A program made the translations under genes and the position numbers. Positions 18,792-28,392 of a stretch of 64,000 bases of DNA are shown in pieces; the first letter of the stretch is position 1, and each line of letters begins with the position of its first letter. This DNA comes from an uncultured Lachnospiraceae bacterium. Its GTDB lineage: Bacteria; Bacillota; Clostridia; Lachnospirales; Lachnospiraceae. The notes under the pieces are model-generated. The model searched no databases and had not been told where the DNA came from. It saw nothing but the letters and a program-made list of their open reading frames with translations. Location: assembly GCA_947643615.1 (NCBI GenBank), contig CANRWO010000015.1, positions 1-64,000 of the forward strand. Reading direction: 5' to 3'.

Positions 18792-18822
18792 AAGTAAGTA
18801 CTGCTGATGCAGTGCTTGTGAT

Positions 18823-18894
18823 GGCTGATTGGTCAAGCGGTTAAGACGCCGCCCTCTCACGGCGGAAACAGGGGTTCGATTCCCCTATCAGCTG
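18823..18894 (+). tRNA. tRNA-Glu (CTC anticodon)
   Basis: GGCTGATTGGTCAAGCGGTTAAGACGCCGCCCTCTCACGGCGGAAACAGGGGTTCGATTCCCCTATCAGCTG cloverleaf. Confidence 0.92.
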
Positions 18895-19046
18895 CTCTAT
18901 TCAAATGAATAGCCCAACCCTAAAAGATTCTTGGAAGCTGTTGCATATCGGTTTTCAAGGATTTTTTTATGGTTTCCGGTGTTGTGCATTGGCGGCCGGC
19001 TTTGAATGGATGAAAAATGAAACCTTACAGATAGGAGAAATGAAAA

Positions 19047-19982
19047 ATGAAAGTATTACAAAAGGTAAGCGATATTTTTGGCAAATACATGGCAGTTATA
19101 GTGCTTGTGATTGCCGCCCTGGCATTATTTGTACCCGGTTCCTGCCTGTGGATCCAGACTTCATGGGTCAATTACCTGTTGATGATTGTCATGTTCGGAA
19201 TGGGACTTACGCTTAAGCTTGACGATTTTAAGGTTGTCATTACCAGGCCCAAAGATATTATCGTGGGATGTATCGCGCAGTTTACCATAATGCCATTGCT
19301 TGCGTTTGCGCTGGGGAAAATGTTCGGCCTTGAGCCCGGCCTGCTTGCGGGACTAGTCCTGGTGGGGACATGTCCGGGGGGCACTTCCAGCAACGTCATG
19401 ACATATCTCAGCAAGGGAGACGTGGCCCTGTCAGTAGGCATGACCAGCGTAAATACACTTCTGGCGCCATTGCTCACGCCTGCGATTACATACCTTCTTT
19501 TGAGAACTTCCGTCACGGTGGATATCTTAAGCATGTTCCTGTCTATTATTAAGGTTGTGATCGTTCCCATAGCTTTGGGTTTCGTGATCAATAAATTCTG
19601 GGGAAAATATACCCAAAAGGTGACAAATATCCTTCCTATGGTATCCGTTATAGCCATTACCATGATCGTAGCGGCAGTGGTATCTCATAATGCGGAAAAG
19701 ATTTTGTCCACAGGGGTCATTGTTTTCGTCATCGTGATCCTGCACAATCTGCTGGGTTATGCTTGCGGTTACGGAGTGGGGAAGCTGATAAAGGCTCCGC
19801 TGCCCAAGAAAAAGGCGCTGGCTATAGAAGTGGGCATGCAGAATTCCGGGTTGGCCACATCCCTGGCAGGGACAGCGTTCCCGGACTTGGCCATGGCTAC
19901 CGTTCCGGGTGCTATTTTTTCGGTATGGCACAACATTTCAGGCGCTATTTTGGCGAATGTGTTCAACCGTATAAAAGAATAA
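19047..19982 (+). CDS. Bile acid:sodium symporter (BASS) family transporter
   Basis: MFGMGLTLKLDDF, LVGTCPGGTSSNVMTYLSKGDVALSVGMTSVNTLLAP, EVGMQNSGLATSLA. Confidence 0.92.
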   Translation: MKVLQKVSDIFGKYMAVIVLVIAALALFVPGSCLWIQTSWVNYLLMIVMFGMGLTLKLDDFKVVITRPKDIIVGCIAQFTIMPLLAFALGKMFGLEPGLLAGLVLVGTCPGGTSSNVMTYLSKGDVALSVGMTSVNTLLAPLLTPAITYLLLRTSVTVDILSMFLSIIKVVIVPIALGFVINKFWGKYTQKVTNILPMVSVIAITMIVAAVVSHNAEKILSTGVIVFVIVILHNLLGYACGYGVGKLIKAPLPKKKALAIEVGMQNSGLATSLAGTAFPDLAMATVPGAIFSVWHNISGAILANVFNRIKE

Positions 19983-20098
19983 TGTTAAATATGAAATATT
20001 ACGATCCTGATTTATATACCCGCCAAGCAGGCAGATGGGAGCATCTAATAGCTTTTGGGAATTTTTGCCTGCGGCAGGGGTTGCTTTGCGGATCAGTT

Positions 20099-20125
20099 AA
20101 GCCGGCATGTTTGCCGGCTTATTTT
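20099..20125 (+). terminator. Rho-independent terminator
   Basis: AAGCCGGC-atgttt-GCCGGCTT-attttaa. Confidence 0.75.
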
Positions 20126-20248
20126 AACAAAAACGAAAAATATCTTGCGCCGCAGAAATTTTTGGTGTATAGTGATTCACGATTACGTTGTGTGCAAGCA
20201 CTATATTATAGAAGAAACTGAAATTGACAGAAAAGGGGATTTTTTCTA

Positions 20249-22327
20249 ATGGCAAAGTATCTGGTAATCGTAGAGTCACCTGCTAAAGTAAAGACCATCA
20301 AAAAATTTTTGGGGTCAAATTACGAGGTGGCGGCAAGCAACGGCCATGTACGTGATTTGCCCAAGAGCACAATGGGGATTGACGTGGAACATGGTTATGA
20401 ACCTAAATACATCACCATCAGGGGGAAGGGTGATGTGCTGGCGAATCTGCGGAAAGAGGTAAAGAAAGCGGAAAAGATATACCTTGCAACCGACCCTGAC
20501 CGGGAAGGTGAAGCTATCTCGTGGCACCTGCTCTTTGCATTGAAGCTGGAGGATAAGAAAGTATATCGTATCACTTTTAACGAGATCACTAAAAATGCGG
20601 TGAAGGAATCTCTTAAAAATGCACGGGAAATTGATATGAACCTGGTGGATGCCCAGCAGGCCAGGCGGGTTCTTGACCGTATGGTCGGATACCGGATTTC
20701 ACCTCTGCTCTGGGCAAAAATCAAAAGAGGATTAAGTGCAGGGCGTGTCCAGTCGGTAGCGCTTCGGATCATTTGCGACAGGGAAGACGAGATCAATGCC
20801 TTTATTCCGGAGGAATATTGGTCACTGGATGTGAACCTGAAGGTAAAAGGAGAGAAGAAGCCTCTTACGGCGAAGTACTACGGAACTGCGGCAGGGAAGC
20901 AGGCCATAACTTCCGAAAAGCAGGTCCGGGAGATCATGGAATCACTGAAAGATGCCGGATACACAGTCAGCGAAGTGAAGAAAGGGGAGCGTATCAAGAA
21001 AGCGCCCTTGCCTTTTACCACATCCACTCTCCAGCAGGAAGCCAGTAAGACACTCAATTTTTCTACCCAGAAGACCATGCGCCTGGCGCAGCAGCTGTAT
21101 GAAGGCGTGGACATTAAGGGTGAGGGGACGGTGGGACTTATCACCTATCTGCGTACCGATTCCACCAGGGTGTCCGAAGAGGCGGAGGCTATGGCAAGGG
21201 AGTTCATCGGGGCAAAATACGGCAGCCAGTACCAGGCAGCTGCCGTCTCTGAAAAGAAGGGCGGACAGAAGATCCAGGATGCCCATGAAGCCATTCGCCC
21301 TACGGATTTAAACCGGATTCCGCTGGAGATCAAAGAGCAGCTTCCCCGTGACCTGTTCCGGCTCTACCAGCTGATCTGGAAGCGTTTTACCGCAAGCCGC
21401 ATGAGCAGCGCCAGATACGAGACAACTACCGTGAGGATTCAGGCGGGCGGGCACATTTTTACCGTGGCGGCTTCCAGGCTTTTGTTTGACGGTTTTATGA
21501 GCGTTTATTCATCCGACGAGGATAAGGAGGATGAAAATGCCATGACAGGGGAGCTGAACACCGACAGCAGCCTTTCCTTTGTGTCGTTTGACCCGAAGCA
21601 GCATTTTACCCAGCCTCCCGCCCATTATACGGAGGCTTCCCTGGTGAGGGCGCTGGAGGAGCTGGGAATCGGGCGGCCCAGCACATATGCGCCTACCATT
21701 ACTACTATTTTGGGCAGAAGATATGTGACCAAGGAAAACAAAAATCTCTATGTGACGGAATTGGGTGAAGTGGTCAACAATATGATGCGGGAGGCTTTCC
21801 CTTCCATTGTGGACGTGAATTTTACGGCAAATATGGAAGCTCTGCTAGACGGCGTGGAGGAAGGCACCGTAAAGTGGAAGACCATTGTGGCCAATTTTTA
21901 TCCTGACCTGGACGACGCAGTGAAGCTGGCGGAAAAAGAACTTTCGGAGGTAAAGATTGAGGACGAGGTCAGTGAGGAAATCTGTGAGCTGTGCGGCAGG
22001 AACCTGGTGATCAAATATGGGCCCCACGGACGCTTCCTGGCATGCCCCGGCTTTCCGGAGTGCCGCAACACGAAACCTTATTTTGAAAAGATCGGTGTTG
22101 CATGTCCCAAATGCGGCAAGGATATCGTGCTGAAGAAGACCAAGAAGGGCAGGAAGTATTACGGATGCATTGACAATCCCAATTGCGATTACATGGTATG
22201 GCAGAAGCCATCCGGTGAGAAATGCCCGAAATGTGGGACGATGCTTCTGGAAAAAGGCAACAAGCTGGTATGCCCTGAAGAGCAGTGCGGATATCATGTT
22301 TTGTCTGAATTGTCAAAAAAATCATAA
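20249..22327 (+). CDS. topA: DNA topoisomerase I
   Basis: LVIVESPAKVKTIKKFLG..., LATDPDREGEAISWHL, YLRTDSTRVSEEA; C-terminal CxxC zinc-finger repeats. Confidence 0.97.
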   Translation: MAKYLVIVESPAKVKTIKKFLGSNYEVAASNGHVRDLPKSTMGIDVEHGYEPKYITIRGKGDVLANLRKEVKKAEKIYLATDPDREGEAISWHLLFALKLEDKKVYRITFNEITKNAVKESLKNAREIDMNLVDAQQARRVLDRMVGYRISPLLWAKIKRGLSAGRVQSVALRIICDREDEINAFIPEEYWSLDVNLKVKGEKKPLTAKYYGTAAGKQAITSEKQVREIMESLKDAGYTVSEVKKGERIKKAPLPFTTSTLQQEASKTLNFSTQKTMRLAQQLYEGVDIKGEGTVGLITYLRTDSTRVSEEAEAMAREFIGAKYGSQYQAAAVSEKKGGQKIQDAHEAIRPTDLNRIPLEIKEQLPRDLFRLYQLIWKRFTASRMSSARYETTTVRIQAGGHIFTVAASRLLFDGFMSVYSSDEDKEDENAMTGELNTDSSLSFVSFDPKQHFTQPPAHYTEASLVRALEELGIGRPSTYAPTITTILGRRYVTKENKNLYVTELGEVVNNMMREAFPSIVDVNFTANMEALLDGVEEGTVKWKTIVANFYPDLDDAVKLAEKELSEVKIEDEVSEEICELCGRNLVIKYGPHGRFLACPGFPECRNTKPYFEKIGVACPKCGKDIVLKKTKKGRKYYGCIDNPNCDYMVWQKPSGEKCPKCGTMLLEKGNKLVCPEEQCGYHVLSELSKKS

Positions 22328-22354
22328 AAGCAAAATAAATTAACTGTATACAAG

Positions 22355-22383
22355 TTGTAATTTCCTTAAGGTTGTGCTAAAAT
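22355..22383 (+). promoter_or_regulatory. Candidate codY promoter
   Basis: TTGTAA (22355-22360), 17 nt, TAAAAT (22378-22383). Confidence 0.5.
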
Positions 22384-22425
22384 GAGTATCAAATAGGGTA
22401 TATGGCATAAAACGGAGGAATGTGT

Positions 22426-23214
22426 ATGAGTAGTGTACAGCTTTTGGATAAGACCCGCAAAATCGGGAAATTGTTGCACAATAATAACTCCAGTAAAGTG
22501 GTTTTTAACGATATATGCAGAGTCATGCGTGAAATCCTGAGATCCAACGTATTGGTGATCAGCCGGAAAGGGAAGGTTCTGGGCATAGGCAAAGCGGAAG
22601 GGGTAGAACCTATTCAGGAGCTAATCAATGATACGGTGGGCGGATTTATAGATTCCATGCTCAACGAGAGGCTGCTGGGCATTCTTTCCACCAAAGAAAA
22701 CGTAAATCTGGAGACCCTGGGGTTTGAAGGGGAAGATATCAGGAAGTTCCAGGCCATCATCACGCCGATTGAAATTGCGGGAGAGAGGCTGGGAACACTG
22801 TTCATCTATAAATGCGAAGAACAGTACGACATTGACGATATTATCCTGTGCGAGTATGGGACCACCGTGGTGGGGTTGGAGATGCTGCGGGCGGTTAATG
22901 AGGAGAGTGCGGAGGAGAACCGTAAGATAGCCGTGGTCAAATCTGCTATCAGTACGCTTTCCTTCTCGGAAATGGAAGCCATCACCCATATTTTTGACGA
23001 ACTGAACGGCATGGAAGGGATCCTGGTGGCCAGCAAGATTGCGGACCGAGTAGGGATCACCCGTTCCGTTATTGTCAATGCGCTGCGAAAGTTTGAGAGC
23101 GCAGGCGTCATAGAGTCACGGTCGTCGGGGATGAAGGGTACATATATCAAGGTGCTGAATGATGTGGTCTTTGATGAGATTAAACGCTTGAAGCAGCAGA
23201 GCCAGAGACGTTAA
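22426..23214 (+). CDS. codY: GTP-sensing pleiotropic transcriptional regulator CodY
   Basis: LLDKTRKIGKLL...FNDICRVMREILRSNVLVISRKGKVLG; C-terminal ASKIADRVGITRSVIVNALRKFESAGVIESRSSGMKGTYIKVLN; RBS spacing favours ATG 22426 over 22420. Confidence 0.95.
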   Translation: MSSVQLLDKTRKIGKLLHNNNSSKVVFNDICRVMREILRSNVLVISRKGKVLGIGKAEGVEPIQELINDTVGGFIDSMLNERLLGILSTKENVNLETLGFEGEDIRKFQAIITPIEIAGERLGTLFIYKCEEQYDIDDIILCEYGTTVVGLEMLRAVNEESAEENRKIAVVKSAISTLSFSEMEAITHIFDELNGMEGILVASKIADRVGITRSVIVNALRKFESAGVIESRSSGMKGTYIKVLNDVVFDEIKRLKQQSQRR

Positions 23215-23336
23215 AACGCAAATAGACAAAAAATGGTGCACAAAAGGATTTGTGCAGGAAGGGCAGGAAAATAAAGGGATTTATTGTAGGGGCAATAAGT
23301 CTCTTTTAATTTTTTTATAAAAAAATACGAAATTTA

Positions 23337-23364
23337 TTGTTTTTTTGCTGAAATTCACTATAAT
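23337..23364 (+). promoter_or_regulatory. Candidate sigma-A promoter of the fla/che cluster
   Basis: TTGTTT (23337-23342), 16 nt, TATAAT (23359-23364), ~60 nt upstream of flgB. Confidence 0.55.
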
Positions 23365-23423
23365 AGAATAGAGTGGGTGTATGACATCTCTTTTATTTGT
23401 ATGAGAAGAAAGGGGAACCGTTT

Positions 23424-23813
23424 ATGTTTCAGACAAATGTATTCGACTATGTCAATGTTCTTGACAGGGCGGCTGATGCCAGCTGGCTTCGCAATGAGGC
23501 CATATCCAATAATATTTCCAATGTGGATACTCCCGGTTATAAGAGGCAGGATGTGGCATTTGAATCTGTATTGAAATCTGCTCTGGGGAGAAGCCGGTAT
23601 GAGACCACGGATGCAAAAGTGGCAGATATCAAGTCTAACCGTCTTTCTCCCAGGGTTTACACAGATTATGCAAATTATTCTTATCGGCTGGACGGGAACA
23701 ATGTGGATATAGAGAATGAGAATGTTATGCTGGCGGAAAACCAGTTAAAGTATCAAGGACTGATAACCAGCATCAACCAGGAATTTGCTAATCTCAAAGC
23801 AGTGATGAAATAA
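23424..23813 (+). CDS. flgB: Flagellar basal-body rod protein FlgB
   Basis: LRNEAISNNISNVDTPGYKRQDVAFE; start ATG 23424 inside the listed ORF. Confidence 0.93.
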   Translation: MFQTNVFDYVNVLDRAADASWLRNEAISNNISNVDTPGYKRQDVAFESVLKSALGRSRYETTDAKVADIKSNRLSPRVYTDYANYSYRLDGNNVDIENENVMLAENQLKYQGLITSINQEFANLKAVMK

Positions 23814-23830
23814 ACAGGAGGCAGGAAAGC

Positions 23831-24280
23831 ATGAGCATGTTTGACGCATTTAATATTAACGCATCCGGTTTGACGGCACAGAGGTACCGGATGGATACCA
23901 TTTCCGAAAATGTTGCCAACGCCAATACCACAAGGACGGCGGACGGGACACCTTACCGCAGGAAGATCGTGACTTTTCAGGAGAAAGGCGGACAGACCTG
24001 CTTCAGTCAGATATTGGGGCAGGCGGCATATTCCCACGGCTACACCGGAAAAGGGGTAAAGGTTAGCGGCGTTTATGAGGACTATGCAACGGAGATGACC
24101 ATGGCATATGACCCGGCCCATCCTGATGCGGATGAGAACGGCTATGTTACATATCCCAATGTCAATATCATTACCGAAATGACCAACCTGATCGATGCCA
24201 GCAGGGCATACCAGGCTAATTCGACAGCCTTTAACGCCAGCAAGGCAATGGCTCTTCAGGGTTTGGAGCTGAACAGCTAA
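23831..24280 (+). CDS. flgC: Flagellar basal-body rod protein FlgC
   Basis: FNINASGLTAQRYRMDTISENVANANTT..., YPNVNIITEMTNLIDASRAYQANSTAFNASKAM. Confidence 0.95.
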   Translation: MSMFDAFNINASGLTAQRYRMDTISENVANANTTRTADGTPYRRKIVTFQEKGGQTCFSQILGQAAYSHGYTGKGVKVSGVYEDYATEMTMAYDPAHPDADENGYVTYPNVNIITEMTNLIDASRAYQANSTAFNASKAMALQGLELNS

Positions 24281-24326
24281 GGATAAAGTAAAGCCAGATA
24301 ATAAGATTGTTTTTTAGGAGGGTATA

Positions 24327-24665
24327 ATGGATTTATCAGCAATAACAGAAATATCAGGTTTAAGGGGATTGGACAAAAGTTCCTCGGTTTCTTCGTTGAC
24401 AGGGGTCCTTACGAAAGAGCAGGAGAAAACAACAGGGACGCTTTTTGAGTCTTTATTAAACAGTGCCATTGACAATATCAAGACGACCAACGGTTATTTG
24501 TCGGATGCGGAGGATGAGAAGCTCCGGTTTGCTTTGGGTGAGACTGAGAATACCCATGACCTTATGATCGCCATGCAAAAAGCTTCCACGGCACTGCAGT
24601 ATACAGTGACAATCAGGGATAAGCTCCTGGATGCCTATAAGGAGATCATGCAGATGCAGATCTGA
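24327..24665 (+). CDS. fliE: Flagellar hook-basal body complex protein FliE
   Basis: TFESLL-like core and THDLMIAMQKASTALQYTVTIRDKLLDAYKEIMQMQI; position after flgC. Confidence 0.92.
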   Translation: MDLSAITEISGLRGLDKSSSVSSLTGVLTKEQEKTTGTLFESLLNSAIDNIKTTNGYLSDAEDEKLRFALGETENTHDLMIAMQKASTALQYTVTIRDKLLDAYKEIMQMQI

Positions 24666-24702
24666 TTGATCTGTTAAAAAAAGTGACTAGGGGAGAAGTG
24701 TC

Positions 24703-26310
24703 ATGGCTGACAGGCTAAAAGAATTACCGGCAAAAGTACTGGAATGGTGGAATAAATTTACTGCAAAGCAGAAGACGATTATCATTGCAATCACCGCAGT
24801 TGTTATTTTTACTTTTGCCATTATTATATATGCGTTTACAAGGCCGCAGTACACCAGGTTTGGGAGATATGACGATACCAAGGAGGCGGCGGAAATTATC
24901 AAGATCCTGGATGAAGCGAGGATCAATCACAGGGATTCTGCGGATCTGCTGACGATCGAGGTGGAGAGGAGCCAGGTGCCCGAGGCAAATTACGCAATTG
25001 CCTCACAGGGTTATCAACCCAAAAGCCTTACCTACAGTGATTATGTGAGCAGTGGAATGTCCACCACCAACGCGGATAAGGAGAAACAGTACGGCCAATT
25101 CCTGCAGGCGGAGTTGCGCCAGGCTTTCGGTACGTTGGAACCTGTGAGGGATATTCTGGCATATGTAAATGTGCCCAGGCAGGACGGTACGCTGATAGCA
25201 TCGGAGCAGATGGAGTCTTCCGCTTATATACAGCTGACGCTGAACGGAAGCATCTCTTCCTCCCAGGCGGCAGCCATAGCCAGGGCGGCGGCAACTTTCC
25301 TGGGGAATGAGACGACTGCAAACATTACCATCCTTGACCAGGATGCCAATATCCTGTTTTCCGGCGGCGACGACTACAGTACGGCGGGAGTGGCCCATTC
25401 CCTTCAGGAATTGCAGAACCAGGCGGAATCCATGATTTCCAACCAGGTTCGGAGAGTGCTTTACGGTACGAAACAGTACGATATGATAGAAGTTACCAGC
25501 CATCTGGTAATGGATTATTCCAGTTATGAGGAAACGATTAAGGAATATTCCGCACCCGACGGAAGGACCGAGGGTATGCTGGCGGAGCATAACCAGTTCG
25601 AGTCCGAGAGTACCAATGGCGTGGCGGGAGTTCCCGGAACGGATTCCAACGGTGAAGGCGGGAACCTGAATACATATGTCAATCCTGACAGCGCTACCAG
25701 TGAATCTTCCTCCACGGAAGTAAGTGATAAATATCTGCCGAACGAACGTCTCCTGAATTCAATTTCCCCTGCGGGAGGCATTGATTATACCAGTTCTTCC
25801 ATGTCTATCTCCATGATTACGTATCATGAGTATTACGAGGAGCAGGTGGATGCCCAGGGACTTCTGGACGGCACCAGCTGGGAAGAATTTAAGGCCGCCA
25901 ACAGTGCGGATGTCCGTATGGCGGTGGATGATGAATTTTATGATATGGCGGCCAATGCCACCGGCATTGACAGGGAGCGGATTACGATTATCGCGTATGA
26001 GTCCCCCATGTTCTTTGACAAGGAAGGCCTCAACGTAGAAGCCACGGACGTGCTCAGCATATTTATGATCGTGCTGATTCTTGCATTGCTGGCATTTGTG
26101 GTCCTGCGCAGCATGAGATCCAAACAGGATGCGGCGGAAGAGGAGGAATTGTCTGTGGAAAGTATGCTGCAGTCTACACCTGATGCTGTGGAAGACATTG
26201 ACGTGGAGACTAAGTCCGAGACCCGCAAGATGATCGAGAAATTCGTGGACGACAATCCCGACGCAGCGGCGAATCTGCTGCGGAACTGGCTGAACGAAGA
26301 TTGGGGTTAA
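24703..26310 (+). CDS. fliF: Flagellar M-ring protein FliF
   Basis: Two TM segments, periplasmic-ring motifs, C-terminal FVDDNPDAAANLLRNWLNEDWG. Confidence 0.94.
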   Translation: MADRLKELPAKVLEWWNKFTAKQKTIIIAITAVVIFTFAIIIYAFTRPQYTRFGRYDDTKEAAEIIKILDEARINHRDSADLLTIEVERSQVPEANYAIASQGYQPKSLTYSDYVSSGMSTTNADKEKQYGQFLQAELRQAFGTLEPVRDILAYVNVPRQDGTLIASEQMESSAYIQLTLNGSISSSQAAAIARAAATFLGNETTANITILDQDANILFSGGDDYSTAGVAHSLQELQNQAESMISNQVRRVLYGTKQYDMIEVTSHLVMDYSSYEETIKEYSAPDGRTEGMLAEHNQFESESTNGVAGVPGTDSNGEGGNLNTYVNPDSATSESSSTEVSDKYLPNERLLNSISPAGGIDYTSSSMSISMITYHEYYEEQVDAQGLLDGTSWEEFKAANSADVRMAVDDEFYDMAANATGIDRERITIIAYESPMFFDKEGLNVEATDVLSIFMIVLILALLAFVVLRSMRSKQDAAEEEELSVESMLQSTPDAVEDIDVETKSETRKMIEKFVDDNPDAAANLLRNWLNEDWG

Positions 26311-26443
26311 GCTTGGGAATAGTTCATGGATTGTTTGTGGCTCCATAGGCGGCATGGCTGGAAGCGTGTAAGGAAATGCTCGCAGATTGCCAAAGCGGTC
26401 GGGATCCTGGGAGCCAGATATAGAGGGAGATGAGGGATACAGT

Positions 26444-27454
26444 ATGGCCAAGAACGAAGGACTTAAGGGAATACAGAAGGCAGCGATCCTTTTGATCGCA
26501 TTGGGGCCGGAGCGCTCCGCCGGTATCTTCAAGCATTTGAAAGAGGAAGAGATTGAAGAGCTGACCCTTGAGATTGCGAATACCAGAAGCGTGACTCCTC
26601 AGGTAAAAGAGGATGTCATCAATGAATTTTACGAAGTTTGCCTTGCCCAGCAGTATATCGCGGAGGGCGGTATTACATATGCAAGAGACCTTTTGGAAAA
26701 GGCATTGGGCAGCGAAAAGGCAATGGATGTCATCAGCAAGCTGACCGCGTCGCTGCAGGTAAAGCCGTTCGAGTTTGTCCGCAAGACAGACGCTTCTCAG
26801 CTGATCAACTTTATTCAGGACGAACATCCACAGACCATTGCGCTTATTTTATCCTACCTGGCGCCCGGCCAGGCAGCGCTTATCATTTCCGCGTTGCCTC
26901 CTGACAGGCAGGCGGATGTGGCCAGGCGTATTGCGGTCATGGATCGCACCAGTCCTGATATTATCAAGGAGGTTGAGAAAGTTTTGGAATCCAAGCTTGC
27001 AAGCCTGGTAAATCAGGATTACACCATTATCGGCGGCGTGGATGCCGTGGTGGAGATTTTGAATACCGTAGACCGAGGTACGGAACGCCATATCATGGAA
27101 ACTCTGGAAATCGAGGAACCCGAATTGGCAGACGAGATCAGGAAGAAAATGTTCGTATTCGAGGATGTGCTTCTGTTGGACGACAGGGCGATCCAGCGTG
27201 TGCTGCGTGATGTGGACAACAATGACCTTGGCATTGCACTGAAGGGCGCTAATGAGCAGGTACAGAATACGATCTTTAATAACCTGTCCAAGCGACTTGC
27301 CGTTATGATCAAGGAAGATATGGAATTCATGGGCCCTGTCCGTATGAAGGACGTGGAGGAAGCACAGCAGAAGATTGTAAATATTATCCGTAAGTTGGAG
27401 GATTCCGGTGAGATCGTAATTTCCAGAGGCGGAGGTGACGAGATTGTTGTCTAG
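26444..27454 (+). CDS. fliG: Flagellar motor switch protein FliG
   Basis: GIQKAAILLIALGPERSAGIFKHL, EHPQTIALILSYL, KKMFVFEDVLLLDDRAIQRVLRDVD; start ATG 26444. Confidence 0.95.
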   Translation: MAKNEGLKGIQKAAILLIALGPERSAGIFKHLKEEEIEELTLEIANTRSVTPQVKEDVINEFYEVCLAQQYIAEGGITYARDLLEKALGSEKAMDVISKLTASLQVKPFEFVRKTDASQLINFIQDEHPQTIALILSYLAPGQAALIISALPPDRQADVARRIAVMDRTSPDIIKEVEKVLESKLASLVNQDYTIIGGVDAVVEILNTVDRGTERHIMETLEIEEPELADEIRKKMFVFEDVLLLDDRAIQRVLRDVDNNDLGIALKGANEQVQNTIFNNLSKRLAVMIKEDMEFMGPVRMKDVEEAQQKIVNIIRKLEDSGEIVISRGGGDEIVV

Positions 27455-28319
27455 GAACCTGGTAAAACGGATGTATGTGGCTTCCCCTGAGGAAGATACC
27501 CGTGTCATCGATACAAATGTGCTGATGGCGCACCGTCTGAAAGAACTGTCTAAGAAACAGGAAAAGCCGGGGGGAGACGGCTTTGTGGCGGGACTTAATG
27601 CGGCGCGCATAGAAGTATTGCCCGAAAGCGAAGCACCGGAAGGGGAGCAGGAAGCCGGAGCTGATGCGGCGGCTTCTCTTGCGTATGCCACCGAAGAAGC
27701 GCAAAAAATTCTGGAGGAGGCCGCGGTTGAGGCACAGGCTAAGGTCACGGATGCCCAGGTGGCGGCGGAGCAGATCAGAAAGGAAGCGCGGCATCAGGCT
27801 GAGGAAGAAAAGGTACAGATCTTGGAGCAGGCAAAACTCCAGGGTTATGAAGAAGGGTATGCAAACGCCCAGGCAGAGGCGGAAAGGCTTCAGCGGGAAT
27901 ATGCTGAAAAGGAACGTCAGCTGGAAGACCATTACCAACAGATGATCGATGCGCTTGAACCTCAATTTGTAGAGACAATTACAGACATTTATGAGCATAT
28001 ATTAGGAGTAGACCTTGGAGGCCAGAAAGAGATACTGGCACATTTGATTTCTAACACCATCCGTAAAGTCGAAGGCTCACACAGTTTCATTATCCATGTG
28101 TCCAAAGAAGATTATCCCTTTGTCAGCATGCAGAAAAAGCAGCTTATGGCAGGGGCGGCAGCTGGAAACAGCACCGTTGAAGTGGTAGAGGATATTACCA
28201 TGGGGCAGAGTGAATGTACCATTGAGACGGACGGGGGCATTTTTGACTGCGGATTGGGCACACAGCTTTCGGAATTGAAAAAGAAGCTGCTGCTGTTGGC
28301 TTATTCCCGTGAACAATGA
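27435..28319 (+). CDS. fliH: Flagellar assembly protein FliH
   Basis: Charged coiled N-terminal half and C-terminal DITMGQSECTIETDGGIFDCGLGTQLSELKKKL; between fliG and fliI. Confidence 0.87.
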   Translation: MTRLLSRNLVKRMYVASPEEDTRVIDTNVLMAHRLKELSKKQEKPGGDGFVAGLNAARIEVLPESEAPEGEQEAGADAAASLAYATEEAQKILEEAAVEAQAKVTDAQVAAEQIRKEARHQAEEEKVQILEQAKLQGYEEGYANAQAEAERLQREYAEKERQLEDHYQQMIDALEPQFVETITDIYEHILGVDLGGQKEILAHLISNTIRKVEGSHSFIIHVSKEDYPFVSMQKKQLMAGAAAGNSTVEVVEDITMGQSECTIETDGGIFDCGLGTQLSELKKKLLLLAYSREQ

Positions 28320-28392
28320 GCCGGGCAGGCGTGTTTGCACAGGTAACAGGCTGAATGACAGGGTATTTGACCCCAAGGAGGAATAACCTTAG

